A DNA stretch of 64,000 nucleotides from Candidatus Litorirhabdus singularis (GCF_026262625.1 NZ_SHNN01000002.1:682001-746000), one strand, 5' to 3'. Positions 1 through 9,440 are shown, counted from the first letter of the stretch. Program-made: numbers and translations. Notes: a model not told the origin generated them from the letters alone.

Positions 1-64
1 CTAAACTTACCCGTTTGAGATGTATTCACACTATACGGCCATATTCATCCTGAAAAAGAATTTC

Positions 65-70
65 TATAAT
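65..70 (+). promoter_or_regulatory. Probable -10 element of the DUF47 gene
   Basis: A perfect TATAAT lies 28 bases before the ATG at 98, leaving a leader of about 20 nt that contains a GAGGA Shine-Dalgarno site at 84-88. No convincing -35 hexamer is seen at 16-18 bp spacing. The element supports initiation at 98 rather than at the upstream in-frame ATG at 20. Confidence 0.5.
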
Positions 71-97
71 AAGCAACCAAATCGAGGAATCTACGCC

Positions 98-778
98 ATG
101 CCCCCCAGAAATCCATTTGCCAATCTGTTTGTCGAGTCACCTATGCGGCCACTGCAGGATCATATGGACCGCGTCTACGAGACCACTGCCGCTTTAGTCC
201 CCTTCCTTCAGGCTGCGCAAGCCGGAGACTGGAAGCTCGCCCGGGTAGAGCAGAAGAAGATTGTGAAGTTGGAACATGTTGCCGACAAACAGAAGCGGTC
301 CGTGCGCACTCATTTACCAAAAAGCCTGTTCATGCCCGTATCACGCTCAGATTTACTCGAACTGGTCAGTGTACAGGACCATATTGCCAATGCCGCCAAG
401 GACGTTTCGGGACTCATGTTGGGAAGAAAAATGCGTTTCCCGGAGGAGATCGCGGAAGATTTCATTGCCTATGCGAAGGCGAACATAGACACCGCGAAAC
501 AGGCAATGAAGGCGGTTAAGCGCCTCGATCATGTGCTCGAGCTTGGTTTCAGCAAACGCGAATTGCAAAGCGTCGAGAAAGAGGTTGCAGAAATAGAACA
601 TCTGGAACACCTCACCGACAAACTGCAGATTAAACTCCGCGCCAAGCTGCACACTATCGAAGAAAACTTGAATGCGGTCGATGTCATGTTCCTCTACCGC
701 ATTATTGACAGCCTGGCGAAAATTTCAGATCACGCAGAGAAGGTCGGCAGTCGTCTGCAGATAGTCGTCGCAGTTTGA
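98..778 (+). CDS. DUF47/TIGR00153 family PhoU-like protein
   Basis: 226-aa all-helical cytosolic protein of the DUF47 (PhoU-related, YkaA-like) family. The family is usually coded beside a Pit phosphate permease and is thought to modulate it. The opening (MPPRNPFANLF), the central LxxVxxHIANAAKDVSG helix and the closing DSLAKISDHAEKVGSRLQ helix fit the family. The start at 98 is chosen from the GAGGA ribosome site nine bases upstream and the TATAAT at 65-70; an in-frame ATG at 20 would add an unconserved 26-residue leader. No Pit gene follows. Instead the gene converges on phoU, so it may act with the Pst system or with a permease elsewhere. The family call is firm, the partner unknown. Confidence 0.88.
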   Translation: MPPRNPFANLFVESPMRPLQDHMDRVYETTAALVPFLQAAQAGDWKLARVEQKKIVKLEHVADKQKRSVRTHLPKSLFMPVSRSDLLELVSVQDHIANAAKDVSGLMLGRKMRFPEEIAEDFIAYAKANIDTAKQAMKAVKRLDHVLELGFSKRELQSVEKEVAEIEHLEHLTDKLQIKLRAKLHTIEENLNAVDVMFLYRIIDSLAKISDHAEKVGSRLQIVVAV

Positions 779-858
779 TCCCGGCCCGACATTAGCTGCA
801 GGCACAAACCGCCTGCGGTCTCGTCAAGTTGATTGAGACAGTGGGCACTCGCAGGCGC

Positions 859-1578
859 CTACTTCTCTTCAAGTTGAGCGATCAGATCGCTAATTTCAAG
901 GTGGCGCACGTCCAAACCCTTGACCAGATAGATAACGTATTCAGCAATATTACAGGCGTGATCACCGACGCGCTCCAGAGCACGTAAAGCCCACATTTCC
1001 TTTAAAACAGAGCCAATAACGCGAGGGTCTTCGACCATATAGGTCATCAGGGAGCGCATCGCACTGCCATACTCCTTGTCGACCTGGCTGTCTTCCTTAG
1101 CAACTTGTATCGCCATATCCACATCCAGTCGGGCGAAGGCATCCAGCGCATCGTGAACCATTCCGGCGACATGGTTACCAATATGCCGCAATTCTACGTA
1201 GCCACTGGGAGAAGCACCCTCCTCACACAGTGTGATCGATTGCCGCGCGATCTTGGCAGCTTCATCACCAATTCGTTCGAGGTCGGATATAGCTTTGCTA
1301 ATCGCTAGTACCAGCCGCAGATCACTTGCGGTGGGCTGGCGGCGCGCGAGAATACGCGAACAATCATCATCTATCTCCACTTCCAGCATGTTGACGTCAT
1401 GATCACGACTGACCACTCGCTCGGCCTGATCAGGGTCCTTTTCCACCAGCGAGTGGACCGCGGAGCTAACCTGCTGCTCAACCATACCGCCCATTTCCAA
1501 CATGCGAGCTTTAATCTCTTCCAACTCATGATCAAACTGAGCCGAGATATGTTGAGTGTTACTGTCGTGAGTGACCAT
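859..1578 (-). CDS. phoU: Phosphate signalling protein PhoU
   Basis: 239 aa, the usual PhoU length. PhoU is a cytosolic two-bundle helical protein that links the PstSCAB transporter to PhoR and keeps the Pho regulon off when phosphate is plentiful. Two PhoU repeats are visible, each with an acidic metal-binding type helix: residues about 88-105 (ISDLERIGDEAAKIA) and about 195-212 (LRALERVGDHACNIAEYV). The ATG at 1578 has a GGGAG site seven bases upstream. It is the last gene of the phoB-phoR-pstSCAB-phoU run, 14 bp after pstB. Confidence 0.96.
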   Translation of the reverse strand: MVTHDSNTQHISAQFDHELEEIKARMLEMGGMVEQQVSSAVHSLVEKDPDQAERVVSRDHDVNMLEVEIDDDCSRILARRQPTASDLRLVLAISKAISDLERIGDEAAKIARQSITLCEEGASPSGYVELRHIGNHVAGMVHDALDAFARLDVDMAIQVAKEDSQVDKEYGSAMRSLMTYMVEDPRVIGSVLKEMWALRALERVGDHACNIAEYVIYLVKGLDVRHLEISDLIAQLEEK

Positions 1579-1592
1579 GTTGCGACTCCCCT

Positions 1593-2420
1593 CTAACCGT
1601 AGCGTCCAGTGATATAATCTTCAGTCTGTTTCTTGCCCGGATTGGTAAACAGCTGATCCGTTGAATCATACTCAATCAGCTTACCCATATACATAAAGGC
1701 AGTCATATCAGAGACTCGCGCCGCCTGCTGCATATTGTGCGTCACAATAACGATGGTATAGCGAGACTTGAGCTCATAAATAAGCTCTTCAATCTTCAAA
1801 GTACTGATAGGGTCAAGCGCCGAAGCCGGCTCATCCAATAAGACAACCTCAGGTTCTACCGCTATGGTGCGGGCAATGACCAGCCGCTGCTGCTGACCAC
1901 CGGATAAACCCAGTGCGCTGTCACCCAGCCGGTCTTTAACCTCATCCCATAACGCAGCCGCCTTTAGCGACTTTTCCACGGCCTCATCCAGCACGCGCTT
2001 CTTGTTAATTCCCTGTATGCGCAGACCGTAAGCGACGTTTTCGTAAATCGACTTGGGGAACGGGTTGGGTTTTTGAAACACCATACCTATGCGTCTGCGC
2101 AAGGCTGATACATCGATGCGACGATCGTAGATGTTGTCATCATCCATCAGAATCTTACCTTCCACACGACAACCGTCGACCAGATCATTCATGCGATTAA
2201 AACAACGCAACAAACTAGACTTGCCACAGCCACTGGGGCCAATAAACGCCGTTACCCGTTGCCGCGGTATTTCCAGATCGATATCAAACAGCGCCTGGGT
2301 TTGGCCACCGTAGAACAAGCTCAGACCCTCAACCTTGAGCGCGAGACCCGCATCATCAAGCCCCTGCGCCGGTTGCCGACCCAACGCCTCCATATCTATG
2401 CCATGTGTCTGTATAGTCAA
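1593..2420 (-). CDS. pstB: Phosphate ABC transporter ATP-binding protein PstB
   Basis: 275-aa cytosolic ATPase that powers phosphate import through PstC/PstA. It has a Walker A (GPSGCGKSS), Q-loop (VFQKPNPFP), LSGGQQQR signature, Walker B ([13 protein letters not shown]) and H-loop (VTHNM), all in PstB-specific form. The start is uncertain. The frame opens at a TTG (2420) 10 bp after the pstA stop; an ATG at 2393 would give 266 aa and still keep the whole ATPase fold. Neither has a strong ribosome site. It sits between pstA and phoU in the Pst operon. Confidence 0.96.
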   Translation of the reverse strand: MTIQTHGIDMEALGRQPAQGLDDAGLALKVEGLSLFYGGQTQALFDIDLEIPRQRVTAFIGPSGCGKSSLLRCFNRMNDLVDGCRVEGKILMDDDNIYDRRIDVSALRRRIGMVFQKPNPFPKSIYENVAYGLRIQGINKKRVLDEAVEKSLKAAALWDEVKDRLGDSALGLSGGQQQRLVIARTIAVEPEVVLLDEPASALDPISTLKIEELIYELKSRYTIVIVTHNMQQAARVSDMTAFMYMGKLIEYDSTDQLFTNPGKKQTEDYITGRYG

Positions 2421-2430
2421 ACTCTAACCC

Positions 2431-4137
2431 TCAGCTTTCCAGCGACTTATAGCGTTCGCGCAGACGGTTGCGCAGGGAAACCGCCGTAAAATTTAGCAGT
2501 GCGATAATAATCACCAGCAGCAAGGCGGTGGCGTAAACCAGTGGCCGGGCTGCTTCAACATTCGGGCTCTGAAATCCGACGTCATAAATATGAAAGCCCA
2601 GATGCATGAATTTCTGATCCAGATGCACAAAGGGGTAATTACCGTCCACCGGTAGCGATGGCGCCAACTTGACGACTCCGACCAACATCAACGGTGCTAC
2701 TTCACCGGCTGCTCGCGCCACCGCAAGTATAAGGCCTGTCATTATCGCCGGGCTGGCCATAGGCAAGACCACTCTCCACAAGGTTTCCGCGCGCGTAGCC
2801 CCCAAAGCGAGGCTGCCCTCGCGGACCGCGCTGGGTATCCGTGAAAGCCCCTCTTCCGTTGCCACAATAACCACGGGCAAGGTCAGCAAAGCCAGCGTCA
2901 GTGATGCCCACATCAGCCCCGGCGTTCCAAATGTAGGGCTAGGCAGCGCAGCTGAGAAAAACAGAGAGTCGAGTTCACCGCCCACGATATACACAAAGAA
3001 GCCGAGGCCAAAAACGCCATAAACGATTGAAGGCACGCCCGCGAGATTATTGACCGCCACTCTGATGGTACGTGTCACCAGGCCCTGGCGTGCATATTCA
3101 CGTAGGTAAACAGCAGCAATGACGCCAAAGGGCGTGACCATTACTGACATCAACAACACCATCATTACGGTACCGAAAATAGCCGGAAATACGCCACCTT
3201 CAGTATTGGCTTCACGCGGTTCTGTTGACAAAAACTCCCAGAGCTTGGCAACGTAATGTCCCATTTTTTGCAACAGACTCATCTGGTTTGGTAGTGTCGC
3301 TCGCACCACCTTGGCTATCGCCTGATCGACGATGCGTCCATCAACCAGTCGCACCTCGTAACGATCATCCCGTATAGAATCATACAGTGATGCGAGTTGC
3401 TGCTGCAGAACCCTATATTCCGCGTCGAGCACCGCTCGCTGTTCTGCCAATTCTGCCAGGGCGCCGGGATTTACATCTCCCGCCATTTCCAGTTTGCGCT
3501 CGGCGAGTCGCACCGCCTCCATACCATGATTAATACTGCCAATTTCTTTACGTTCTATGCGGTGAATCTCTTCACGCACCGCCACGCTGCCTGCTATTGC
3601 CTGCTGGAAGGCCTGCCAGGTCCGGGGAACACCCTCACCCTCGGCAACTCGCTCACCGCGCACGGTTACACTATGCAAAAATCCGTACTGATTACCCCAC
3701 TCCAGTCGCTCTACCACCATCGCCCATTCCGGGTTATGAGTATCCACCAACTGCTCTTCCAGCACCCAGACAAAGTCGCTGCCCAGAAAATCACGGTTGC
3801 CCTGCTTGAACAGCATGCGATTGAAAAACGGGCCTGCCCCTACCAGGGTTATTCCGGCACTGCGCAGCTGCTCGCCACTAACCTGTTTCTCTTCGACAAG
3901 GACGCCCAACTGGGCAGACTCCTGACCATCGTAGACAACACCAGATTGTATGATGTTATTCGGCCAGAAGTGTCCAAAGCCACGCACCGCAAGCAGCGAT
4001 ATCAAACCCACAACCGCAATAACGCTGATGCTCACCGCTGCACCATTCGCCCAGATCAGCGGTTCACCGCTGCGAATCCAGGTCAGCATGCCAGCGCGCT
4101 TTTGCAGGTATAGACTGTTTTTTTCAGAAGCAGACAT
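2431..4137 (-). CDS. pstA: Phosphate ABC transporter permease PstA, long form
   Basis: 568-aa inner-membrane permease, nearly twice the ~296 aa of E. coli PstA. One N-terminal membrane segment (about residues 28-50) is followed by an extracytoplasmic insert of about 230 residues. The insert includes a helical, probably coiled-coil stretch (about 190-260) rich in Glu, Arg and Leu. The permease proper begins at about residue 320, with the EAA-type loop (GALSLGATR-like: GSLALGATRAETLWRVVLPMA). Long PstA forms are known in Pseudomonas and relatives. The start ATG shares one base with the pstC stop (TGATG), so the two subunits are probably translationally coupled. Confidence 0.94.
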   Translation of the reverse strand: MSASEKNSLYLQKRAGMLTWIRSGEPLIWANGAAVSISVIAVVGLISLLAVRGFGHFWPNNIIQSGVVYDGQESAQLGVLVEEKQVSGEQLRSAGITLVGAGPFFNRMLFKQGNRDFLGSDFVWVLEEQLVDTHNPEWAMVVERLEWGNQYGFLHSVTVRGERVAEGEGVPRTWQAFQQAIAGSVAVREEIHRIERKEIGSINHGMEAVRLAERKLEMAGDVNPGALAELAEQRAVLDAEYRVLQQQLASLYDSIRDDRYEVRLVDGRIVDQAIAKVVRATLPNQMSLLQKMGHYVAKLWEFLSTEPREANTEGGVFPAIFGTVMMVLLMSVMVTPFGVIAAVYLREYARQGLVTRTIRVAVNNLAGVPSIVYGVFGLGFFVYIVGGELDSLFFSAALPSPTFGTPGLMWASLTLALLTLPVVIVATEEGLSRIPSAVREGSLALGATRAETLWRVVLPMASPAIMTGLILAVARAAGEVAPLMLVGVVKLAPSLPVDGNYPFVHLDQKFMHLGFHIYDVGFQSPNVEAARPLVYATALLLVIIIALLNFTAVSLRNRLRERYKSLES

Positions 4138-6392
4138 CAGAGCGACCCGTATTTCACACGCAGGCGCTGACGAATAATCTCAGCGATCGTGTTGACCACG
4201 AAAGTAAACATAAACAGTACAAAAGCTGCCAGAAACAAGATTCTGAAGTGACTGCTATCGACTTCTGCCTCCGGTACTTCGACAGCAATATTCGCAGCCA
4301 GCGTGCGCATGCCCTCAAATATATTGGCGTCCATAATTGGCGTATTACCGGTCGCCATCAAGACGATCATAGTTTCGCCTACTGCCCGCCCCAGACCGAT
4401 CATAAGCCCGGAGAAAATGCCCGGGCTGGCGGTAGGGATGACCACCCCGACCAGGGTTTGCCAGGGCGTCGCGCCCAGCGCCAGACTGCCGTAGCTCAAA
4501 TGCTTGGGCACCGCAAAGATGGCATCTTCAGCGATCGAGAAAATGGTGGGAATAACTGCCATGCCCATGGCAATACCAACAACCAGAGCGTTGCGCTGAT
4601 CAAATGATATGCCCAGATCCTGTGTAATCCAGGCCCGCATGTCACCACCAAATAGCAGTAGCTCCACGCTGTCGTTCATCGCAAAACACAGCCAGGTTAC
4701 GCCGCACACCACCGGTATGAGAATCGCCGCATGCCAGCCATCAGGTACCAGGGTACGCAGATTGACCGGCAACCGTGACCAGAAAAAAGCGAAACCCAAA
4801 ATACCCACCGGCATCAGCAACAGCACCGAAAACACTCCGGTCAGGTTAGTTTCTACAAAAGGTGCCAGCCACAGACCCGCAAGAAAACCCAGGATGACGG
4901 TTGGCAGCGCCTCCATCAGCTCGATAAGAGGTTTTATTTTGCGTCGCAAAGCAGGGGCCATAAAATAGGCCGTATAGATCGCGCCACATATGGCCAGTGG
5001 TGCCGCGATCAGCATCGCGTAGAAAGCCGCCTTCAAAGTCCCGAATGCCAGCGGTGCGAAACTGTACTTGGGCTCAAAATCGTTACTGGAAGCGGAAGAC
5101 TGCCAAGTGTAATCAGGCTCCGGATAGCTTTCGTACCAAATCTTGGTCCACAGTGCCGAGAAGGAAATCTCGGGATGCTCGTTGTCGATATCCCACTGAC
5201 TGACCTTGCCGTTCTGGTCCATTAACAACAAAGCATCGGCTCGTGGTGCTATTGCCGCCACCTGTGTGGCTCGGTAATCCACAGACTGACTCAGTAACTT
5301 GCGCTGCCCTGTGGTGTGAAATATTTGTAACTGTCCATCTGCATCAAGCGCCAGAAAACCCTTTCGACGCTGCTCTGGTAGCAATTGCAACAACTGCGCT
5401 CCGCCAGTGTCAAAGGAGCGGATCTTGTTCAGCGCCGCCTCTTTGCCATTACGTACCATAAAGTACTGGGATAACTCACCGTCGGTGGACGCTGCCAATA
5501 AGGAAATACCACCCAGTAGCATGCTACTGGTGCTGAGCTCACTGCCATCCGCAAACAGGCGACCTTCATCCGCGAGCTGCTGGGCGCCGCTCACATCTTC
5601 ACGATTGAGATCGATGACCTGATAGGCGCCCGCTTTATCCAGCAGATACAACCAACGCTGGTCTGTGCCCAGATACAGCGCAGCGTATTCCTTGCGCGGC
5701 AAATTCAGGCTCAACTCCTCGCGCTCCAACTCTATCTCGCCACTGAGAAAGTTCTCTTCTTTGGTATACCGAACGACCCACAGCTCACCACTCGTCGATT
5801 GAGCGGCGATCACCAACCCGGCATCGGTATCACGCAGTGCCAATAGTGCCAGCGCCGATCCATCTGCCGCAACCTGAATCGGATCGTCCCCATGAGGATA
5901 TTCGATGCGCGGTGTGATCAACCGTTTATCGTCGGGATAAGAGAGACGATACTCGTGGGAGGCCAGCAACACAGTACCGTCAGCGTAACCAAGCCCTAGT
6001 AAACGGCTATCAGCAGCCTCTGCACTAACTACGGTGAGTGCTACCGAATCCTGCTGTCGTAGCGGTTGATAAAGCACAGTCGCCCCGGATGCCAACTCTG
6101 AAAACCGCGCGTGGCCGCCGGTATCCAGAATCAGGCTCATCTCACCCTGCTCTTCAATATACATATAGGCAGCATCAGTCGCTGCTGTCAGCTGCAGTTG
6201 TTGCTCAGTGGCAAGTTCAATCTTGGCTGCGGAGAACAGTGGCAGGATTTCATAAACCAGATAGAAAAATATGAGCAGAATCGACATCAGCACCGCTCCG
6301 CCACCGGCACTGATTACCACGGTAGCGGCACGGTCCTTGAAATGGCGCCAGGGCGCCATCCATTTAGGGGTCTGTTCTGCGAGAGAAGTCAT
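4137..6392 (-). CDS. pstC: Phosphate ABC transporter permease PstC, long form with propeller-like periplasmic domain
   Basis: About 751 aa, against ~319 aa for E. coli PstC. A first membrane helix (about residues 25-48) leads into a periplasmic region of about 340 residues. This region carries seven short hydrophobic-DG-hydrophobic repeats (for example LLGLGYADGTVLLAS, FLALDADGQLQIFHT, LLLMDQNGKVSQWDI), the look of a seven-bladed beta-propeller. The permease domain occupies roughly 440-751 with the coupling loop GSLALGATPWQTLVGVVIP. The start is taken as ATG 6392; a TTG 15 bases upstream is also open, and neither has a clear ribosome site. The gene follows pstS by 28 bp and couples to pstA by a one-base overlap. 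Confidence 0.93.
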   Translation of the reverse strand: MTSLAEQTPKWMAPWRHFKDRAATVVISAGGGAVLMSILLIFFYLVYEILPLFSAAKIELATEQQLQLTAATDAAYMYIEEQGEMSLILDTGGHARFSELASGATVLYQPLRQQDSVALTVVSAEAADSRLLGLGYADGTVLLASHEYRLSYPDDKRLITPRIEYPHGDDPIQVAADGSALALLALRDTDAGLVIAAQSTSGELWVVRYTKEENFLSGEIELEREELSLNLPRKEYAALYLGTDQRWLYLLDKAGAYQVIDLNREDVSGAQQLADEGRLFADGSELSTSSMLLGGISLLAASTDGELSQYFMVRNGKEAALNKIRSFDTGGAQLLQLLPEQRRKGFLALDADGQLQIFHTTGQRKLLSQSVDYRATQVAAIAPRADALLLMDQNGKVSQWDIDNEHPEISFSALWTKIWYESYPEPDYTWQSSASSNDFEPKYSFAPLAFGTLKAAFYAMLIAAPLAICGAIYTAYFMAPALRRKIKPLIELMEALPTVILGFLAGLWLAPFVETNLTGVFSVLLLMPVGILGFAFFWSRLPVNLRTLVPDGWHAAILIPVVCGVTWLCFAMNDSVELLLFGGDMRAWITQDLGISFDQRNALVVGIAMGMAVIPTIFSIAEDAIFAVPKHLSYGSLALGATPWQTLVGVVIPTASPGIFSGLMIGLGRAVGETMIVLMATGNTPIMDANIFEGMRTLAANIAVEVPEAEVDSSHFRILFLAAFVLFMFTFVVNTIAEIIRQRLRVKYGSL

Positions 6393-6420
6393 CTTGGAAA
6401 TCGACAAGGGGGGACCCGGC

Positions 6421-7404
6421 CTAGCCGCCGGTGCTCAGTTCAGCCAAGGTGCGCTCTGCGACGCTAGCGGGCAGCGGAATATAGCCATCCTTGAAGACGA
6501 CCTCCTGACCCTGCCGCGACAATACTAACTTGAAGAACTCGCGCTCCAGAGGCGCCAGCGGCTTGTTGGGTGCTTTGTTAACGTAAACATACAGGAAGCG
6601 CGACAGCGGGTAAGCGCCGGCAACTGCGTTGGCCGGCGTTGCTTCAACAAAATCTCCACCTGGCTTTTTCGACAGTGGTATGGCTCGCACGCTGGAAGTC
6701 CTATACCCGATACCCGAATAGCCGATACCATTGATAGAGGTAGATACCGACTGCACTACCGAAGCGGACCCAGGTTGCTCGTTAACTGAGTTCTTAAAGT
6801 CCCCTTTACAGAGGCCCCGCTTCTTAAAGTAGCCGTAAGTGCCGGAGACAGAGTTACGCCCAAACAACTGAATGTCGCGACGCTCCCAACTTCCATCCAG
6901 ACCCGCCAGTCCCCAGCTGGAGATATCAACATCTCCACCACATTTGCGCGTTGAAGAAAATATCGCATCAACGTCTGCAATACTCATTCCGGGAATGGGG
7001 TTGTCCTTGTGTACGTAGACTGCCAGGGCATCAATCGCGACCGGCACGGCAGTTGGCTTATAGCCAAACCGAGTTTCAAAGGCTTCGATTTCCTTGTCCT
7101 TCATGCGACGACTCATCGGACCCATATTGGAGGTCGATTCAGTCAACGCGGGCGGCGCTGTGGAAGAGCCGGCTGCTTGAATTTGGACTTTAACATTAGG
7201 GTAGGCACGCTGAAACTCTTCGGCCCACAGGGTCATCAGATTGGCTAGCGTGTCCGACCCGACACTGGAGAGGTTGCCCGAAACACCACTAGCAACCTGA
7301 TAATCCTGGAGCCCGCTGTCGACACCGTTATCTGCTATTACAATACCACTGGTAACGAGGCTTACAGCCATTAAACCACTACGTAAAAAACGCGCTACTG
7401 TCAT
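6421..7404 (-). CDS. pstS: Periplasmic phosphate-binding protein PstS
   Basis: 327 aa with a Sec signal peptide of about 24 residues (hydrophobic [15 protein letters not shown]). It captures phosphate and delivers it to PstCAB. Phosphate-contact motifs are visible: [12 protein letters not shown] near residue 46, the GSSTAPPAL loop, and [15 protein letters not shown] lies seven bases upstream of ATG 7404. A Pho box at 7453-7470 places the gene under direct PhoB control. It is the first transporter gene after phoR. Confidence 0.96.
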   Translation of the reverse strand: MTVARFLRSGLMAVSLVTSGIVIADNGVDSGLQDYQVASGVSGNLSSVGSDTLANLMTLWAEEFQRAYPNVKVQIQAAGSSTAPPALTESTSNMGPMSRRMKDKEIEAFETRFGYKPTAVPVAIDALAVYVHKDNPIPGMSIADVDAIFSSTRKCGGDVDISSWGLAGLDGSWERRDIQLFGRNSVSGTYGYFKKRGLCKGDFKNSVNEQPGSASVVQSVSTSINGIGYSGIGYRTSSVRAIPLSKKPGGDFVEATPANAVAGAYPLSRFLYVYVNKAPNKPLAPLEREFFKLVLSRQGQEVVFKDGYIPLPASVAERTLAELSTGG

Positions 7405-7452
7405 ACTATCTCTCCGCTGGACTACTGTCTGAAGCCACAGTAAACGGAAGAT

Positions 7453-7470
7453 GTTACAGTTTTATGACAA
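7453..7470 (-). promoter_or_regulatory. Pho box upstream of pstS
   Basis: Read on the minus strand the site is TTGTCAT-AAAA-CTGTAAC, two 7-bp direct half-sites at 11-bp period. This closely matches the enterobacterial consensus CTGTCAT-AaAT-CTGTCAY. It overlaps the last two codons and the stop of phoR (7462). Its downstream half ends 10 bp before a weak -10 (TACTGT, 7442-7437), the geometry expected where PhoB replaces -35 recognition. pstS starts 48 bp downstream. Confidence 0.8.
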
Positions 7471-8733
7471 GGGTAAAATACAGGTAAATATACTGCCGAC
7501 ACCCTTCTTACTGGTAATTTCCAAGGTGCCGTGATGCCCTGCCAGGATGTGTTTGACGATTGCCAGACCCAAGCCGGTTCCGCCAGAAGCAACCGAGCGA
7601 CTTTTGTCGACACGGTAAAAGCGTTCAGTTAAACGTGGAATATGCTCAGCCTCTATACCGGGCCCACTATCGGTGACCGACAAGCGGCCCCAATCACCCT
7701 GCTCTGACCAGCTCAACAATACATCACCTTCGCTGTACTTAAGGGCATTAATCAGCAGGTTGGAAACAGCGCTGTATAGCAAGCGATGATTACCCCGCAC
7801 CCAGCGTTTGCTGCTTCTATCAATAACAATGCTTCGACCAGGCTCGGCGTTTTCAAAATGCTGCTGCACCTCGGCCATAAGCGCCCCCACATCTACAGGC
7901 GCCAGGTCCTCGCCTGGCTGAGTTGCCTCAAGCTCCGCTAACACCAGTAGTTCGCTGAGCAACGTCTCCATACGCGCCGATTGCTCGCGCATTTGTTTCA
8001 AGGGCCGCAACACCCTGTCTTCTTGACACAAGCCACTATCGATCAAGGTATGCAAATAGCCCGTAATAACTGTCAGCGGTGTCCTAAGTTCGTGTGACAC
8101 ATTGGCAACAAAGTCGCGCCGCATTGCCTCCAACTGGTCCAGCCGGGTTACGTCACGGGCAAACATCAGGTGACTGCCGTGCCCGAAGGGCGTGATCTCG
8201 ATCTGCAGCCGCAGTTGCGCATCAGCAGGGCTGGCAATCAGCAACGGCTCCTGAAAATCGCCTGAACTAAAATAGCGTATGAAGCGCGGCAAGCGCAGCA
8301 AATTGAGTAACGCCTGACCACGATCACGCGGATAATGGAGGCCCAGCAGTTGCACTGCAGACTCATTGCTCCACTCGATACGGCCCTCGGGGTCAATCAT
8401 TACCGTCCCCTCTTTGAGCGCTGAAAACGATTCACGCATGTAGCTGACAGCTGTCTGCAGACGGTAGCGCTCTTCTCGGTCGCGTCGCTGCAGGTGGTAG
8501 ATGCTATCAAACACCGCGCCCCATAGACCCTTGGCCTCCGGCGGCTCGGCGTCTGGTGTCTGTAACCACTGCGTGACGCGCCACATCTGCATCATCCATG
8601 ACACAACGACAAGAAGGCAGGCCAGCGCAAATCCCAGTAGTGGCTTCGAAAAGAACCAGCCGATGGCTATTCCCAGCAGCAGATAGATAACAGCGCGACG
8701 TACCTCTCCCGTCCATACGGCACGCGAGTCCAC
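7462..8733 (-). CDS. phoR: Phosphate regulon sensor histidine kinase PhoR
   Basis: 423-aa membrane sensor kinase that phosphorylates PhoB at low phosphate. Two close N-terminal hydrophobic helices with almost no periplasmic loop (about residues 13-48) precede a PAS domain (about 95-200). The dimerisation/phosphoacceptor helix holds FVANVSHELRTPLTVI, and the ATPase domain holds the N box (NLLINALKYS), DSGPGIE, and the GGTGLGLAIVKHI loop. The short N-terminal region is as expected for PhoR, which reads the PstSCAB-PhoU state rather than binding phosphate. The GTG start overlaps the phoB stop by one base (TAGTG). Confidence 0.95.
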   Translation of the reverse strand: MDSRAVWTGEVRRAVIYLLLGIAIGWFFSKPLLGFALACLLVVVSWMMQMWRVTQWLQTPDAEPPEAKGLWGAVFDSIYHLQRRDREERYRLQTAVSYMRESFSALKEGTVMIDPEGRIEWSNESAVQLLGLHYPRDRGQALLNLLRLPRFIRYFSSGDFQEPLLIASPADAQLRLQIEITPFGHGSHLMFARDVTRLDQLEAMRRDFVANVSHELRTPLTVITGYLHTLIDSGLCQEDRVLRPLKQMREQSARMETLLSELLVLAELEATQPGEDLAPVDVGALMAEVQQHFENAEPGRSIVIDRSSKRWVRGNHRLLYSAVSNLLINALKYSEGDVLLSWSEQGDWGRLSVTDSGPGIEAEHIPRLTERFYRVDKSRSVASGGTGLGLAIVKHILAGHHGTLEITSKKGVGSIFTCILPLS

Positions 8734-9440
8734 TAGAGGGCAACGCCCTGCGAGGAAAACCGATAGCCTGTACCGCGCACTGTTTGAATCAGCTGTGAGT
8801 AATCTGGCGTTCTGTTTTCCAATGCTTTGCGCAGGCGACGTATATGCACATCCACGGTACGCTCCTCCACATAGACGTTGGCACCCCAGACTTGATCAAG
8901 CAACTGACCGCGCGTATAGGCTCGCTCTGGGTGAGACATAAAAAACTGTAATAATCTAAATTCGGTAGGGCCAAGATCAATGTCGTCAGTGCCAACACTC
9001 ACGCGTTTACTCTGCCCATCAAGCACCAGTTCCGCCACCTGCAAGCGCTCGGCGGCTTCGCCGCCGACGCTGCGGCGCAATAGAGATCGCACTCGGGCGA
9101 TCAGTTCACGCGGCGCGAACGGCTTGGTAATGTAGTCATCCGCGCCCACGTCCAGACCTTGAATCACATTATCTTCAGCCGTCTTAGCGGTGAGCATGAT
9201 CACTGGCAGCTCACGAGTGTCATCATTGCGCTTGATACGATGCAGCAACTCAATTCCATTACCACCCGGTAGCATCCAGTCCAACAGCACCAGGTCGGGA
9301 CGCTGATCGACGATTATCTGATAAGCATCGCGAATGTTATCGGTCTGCAGACAGTCAAACTCTGCAATTTCCAGGGCCATGACCAACATGTCGCGAATGG
9401 CCACTTCATCTTCAACGATCAGCACGGAGCGTTCGTTCAT
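8733..9440 (-). CDS. phoB: Phosphate regulon response regulator PhoB
   Basis: 235-aa OmpR/PhoB-class regulator. The receiver domain has acidic pocket E10/D11, phosphoacceptor D54 (VLLDWMLPG) and the conserved Lys in DYITKPFAPRELIARV. The C-terminal winged helix (about 130-230) has the DNA-recognition stretch YVEERTVDVHIRRLRKAL. It binds Pho boxes such as those at 7453-7470 and 9490-9507, the latter implying autoregulation. phoR follows with a one-base overlap. Confidence 0.96.
   Translation of the reverse strand: MNERSVLIVEDEVAIRDMLVMALEIAEFDCLQTDNIRDAYQIIVDQRPDLVLLDWMLPGGNGIELLHRIKRNDDTRELPVIMLTAKTAEDNVIQGLDVGADDYITKPFAPRELIARVRSLLRRSVGGEAAERLQVAELVLDGQSKRVSVGTDDIDLGPTEFRLLQFFMSHPERAYTRGQLLDQVWGANVYVEERTVDVHIRRLRKALENRTPDYSQLIQTVRGTGYRFSSQGVAL

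Noticed and set aside
20-97. In-frame upstream extension of the DUF47 gene from ATG 20
   Set aside because: A perfect TATAAT at 65-70 and a ribosome site at 84-88 sit inside it, and the extra residues do not look like the family.
798-816. Hairpin GCAGGC/GCCTGC between the DUF47 gene and phoU
   Set aside because: No T-run follows on either strand and the stem is only six pairs; not enough for a terminator call.
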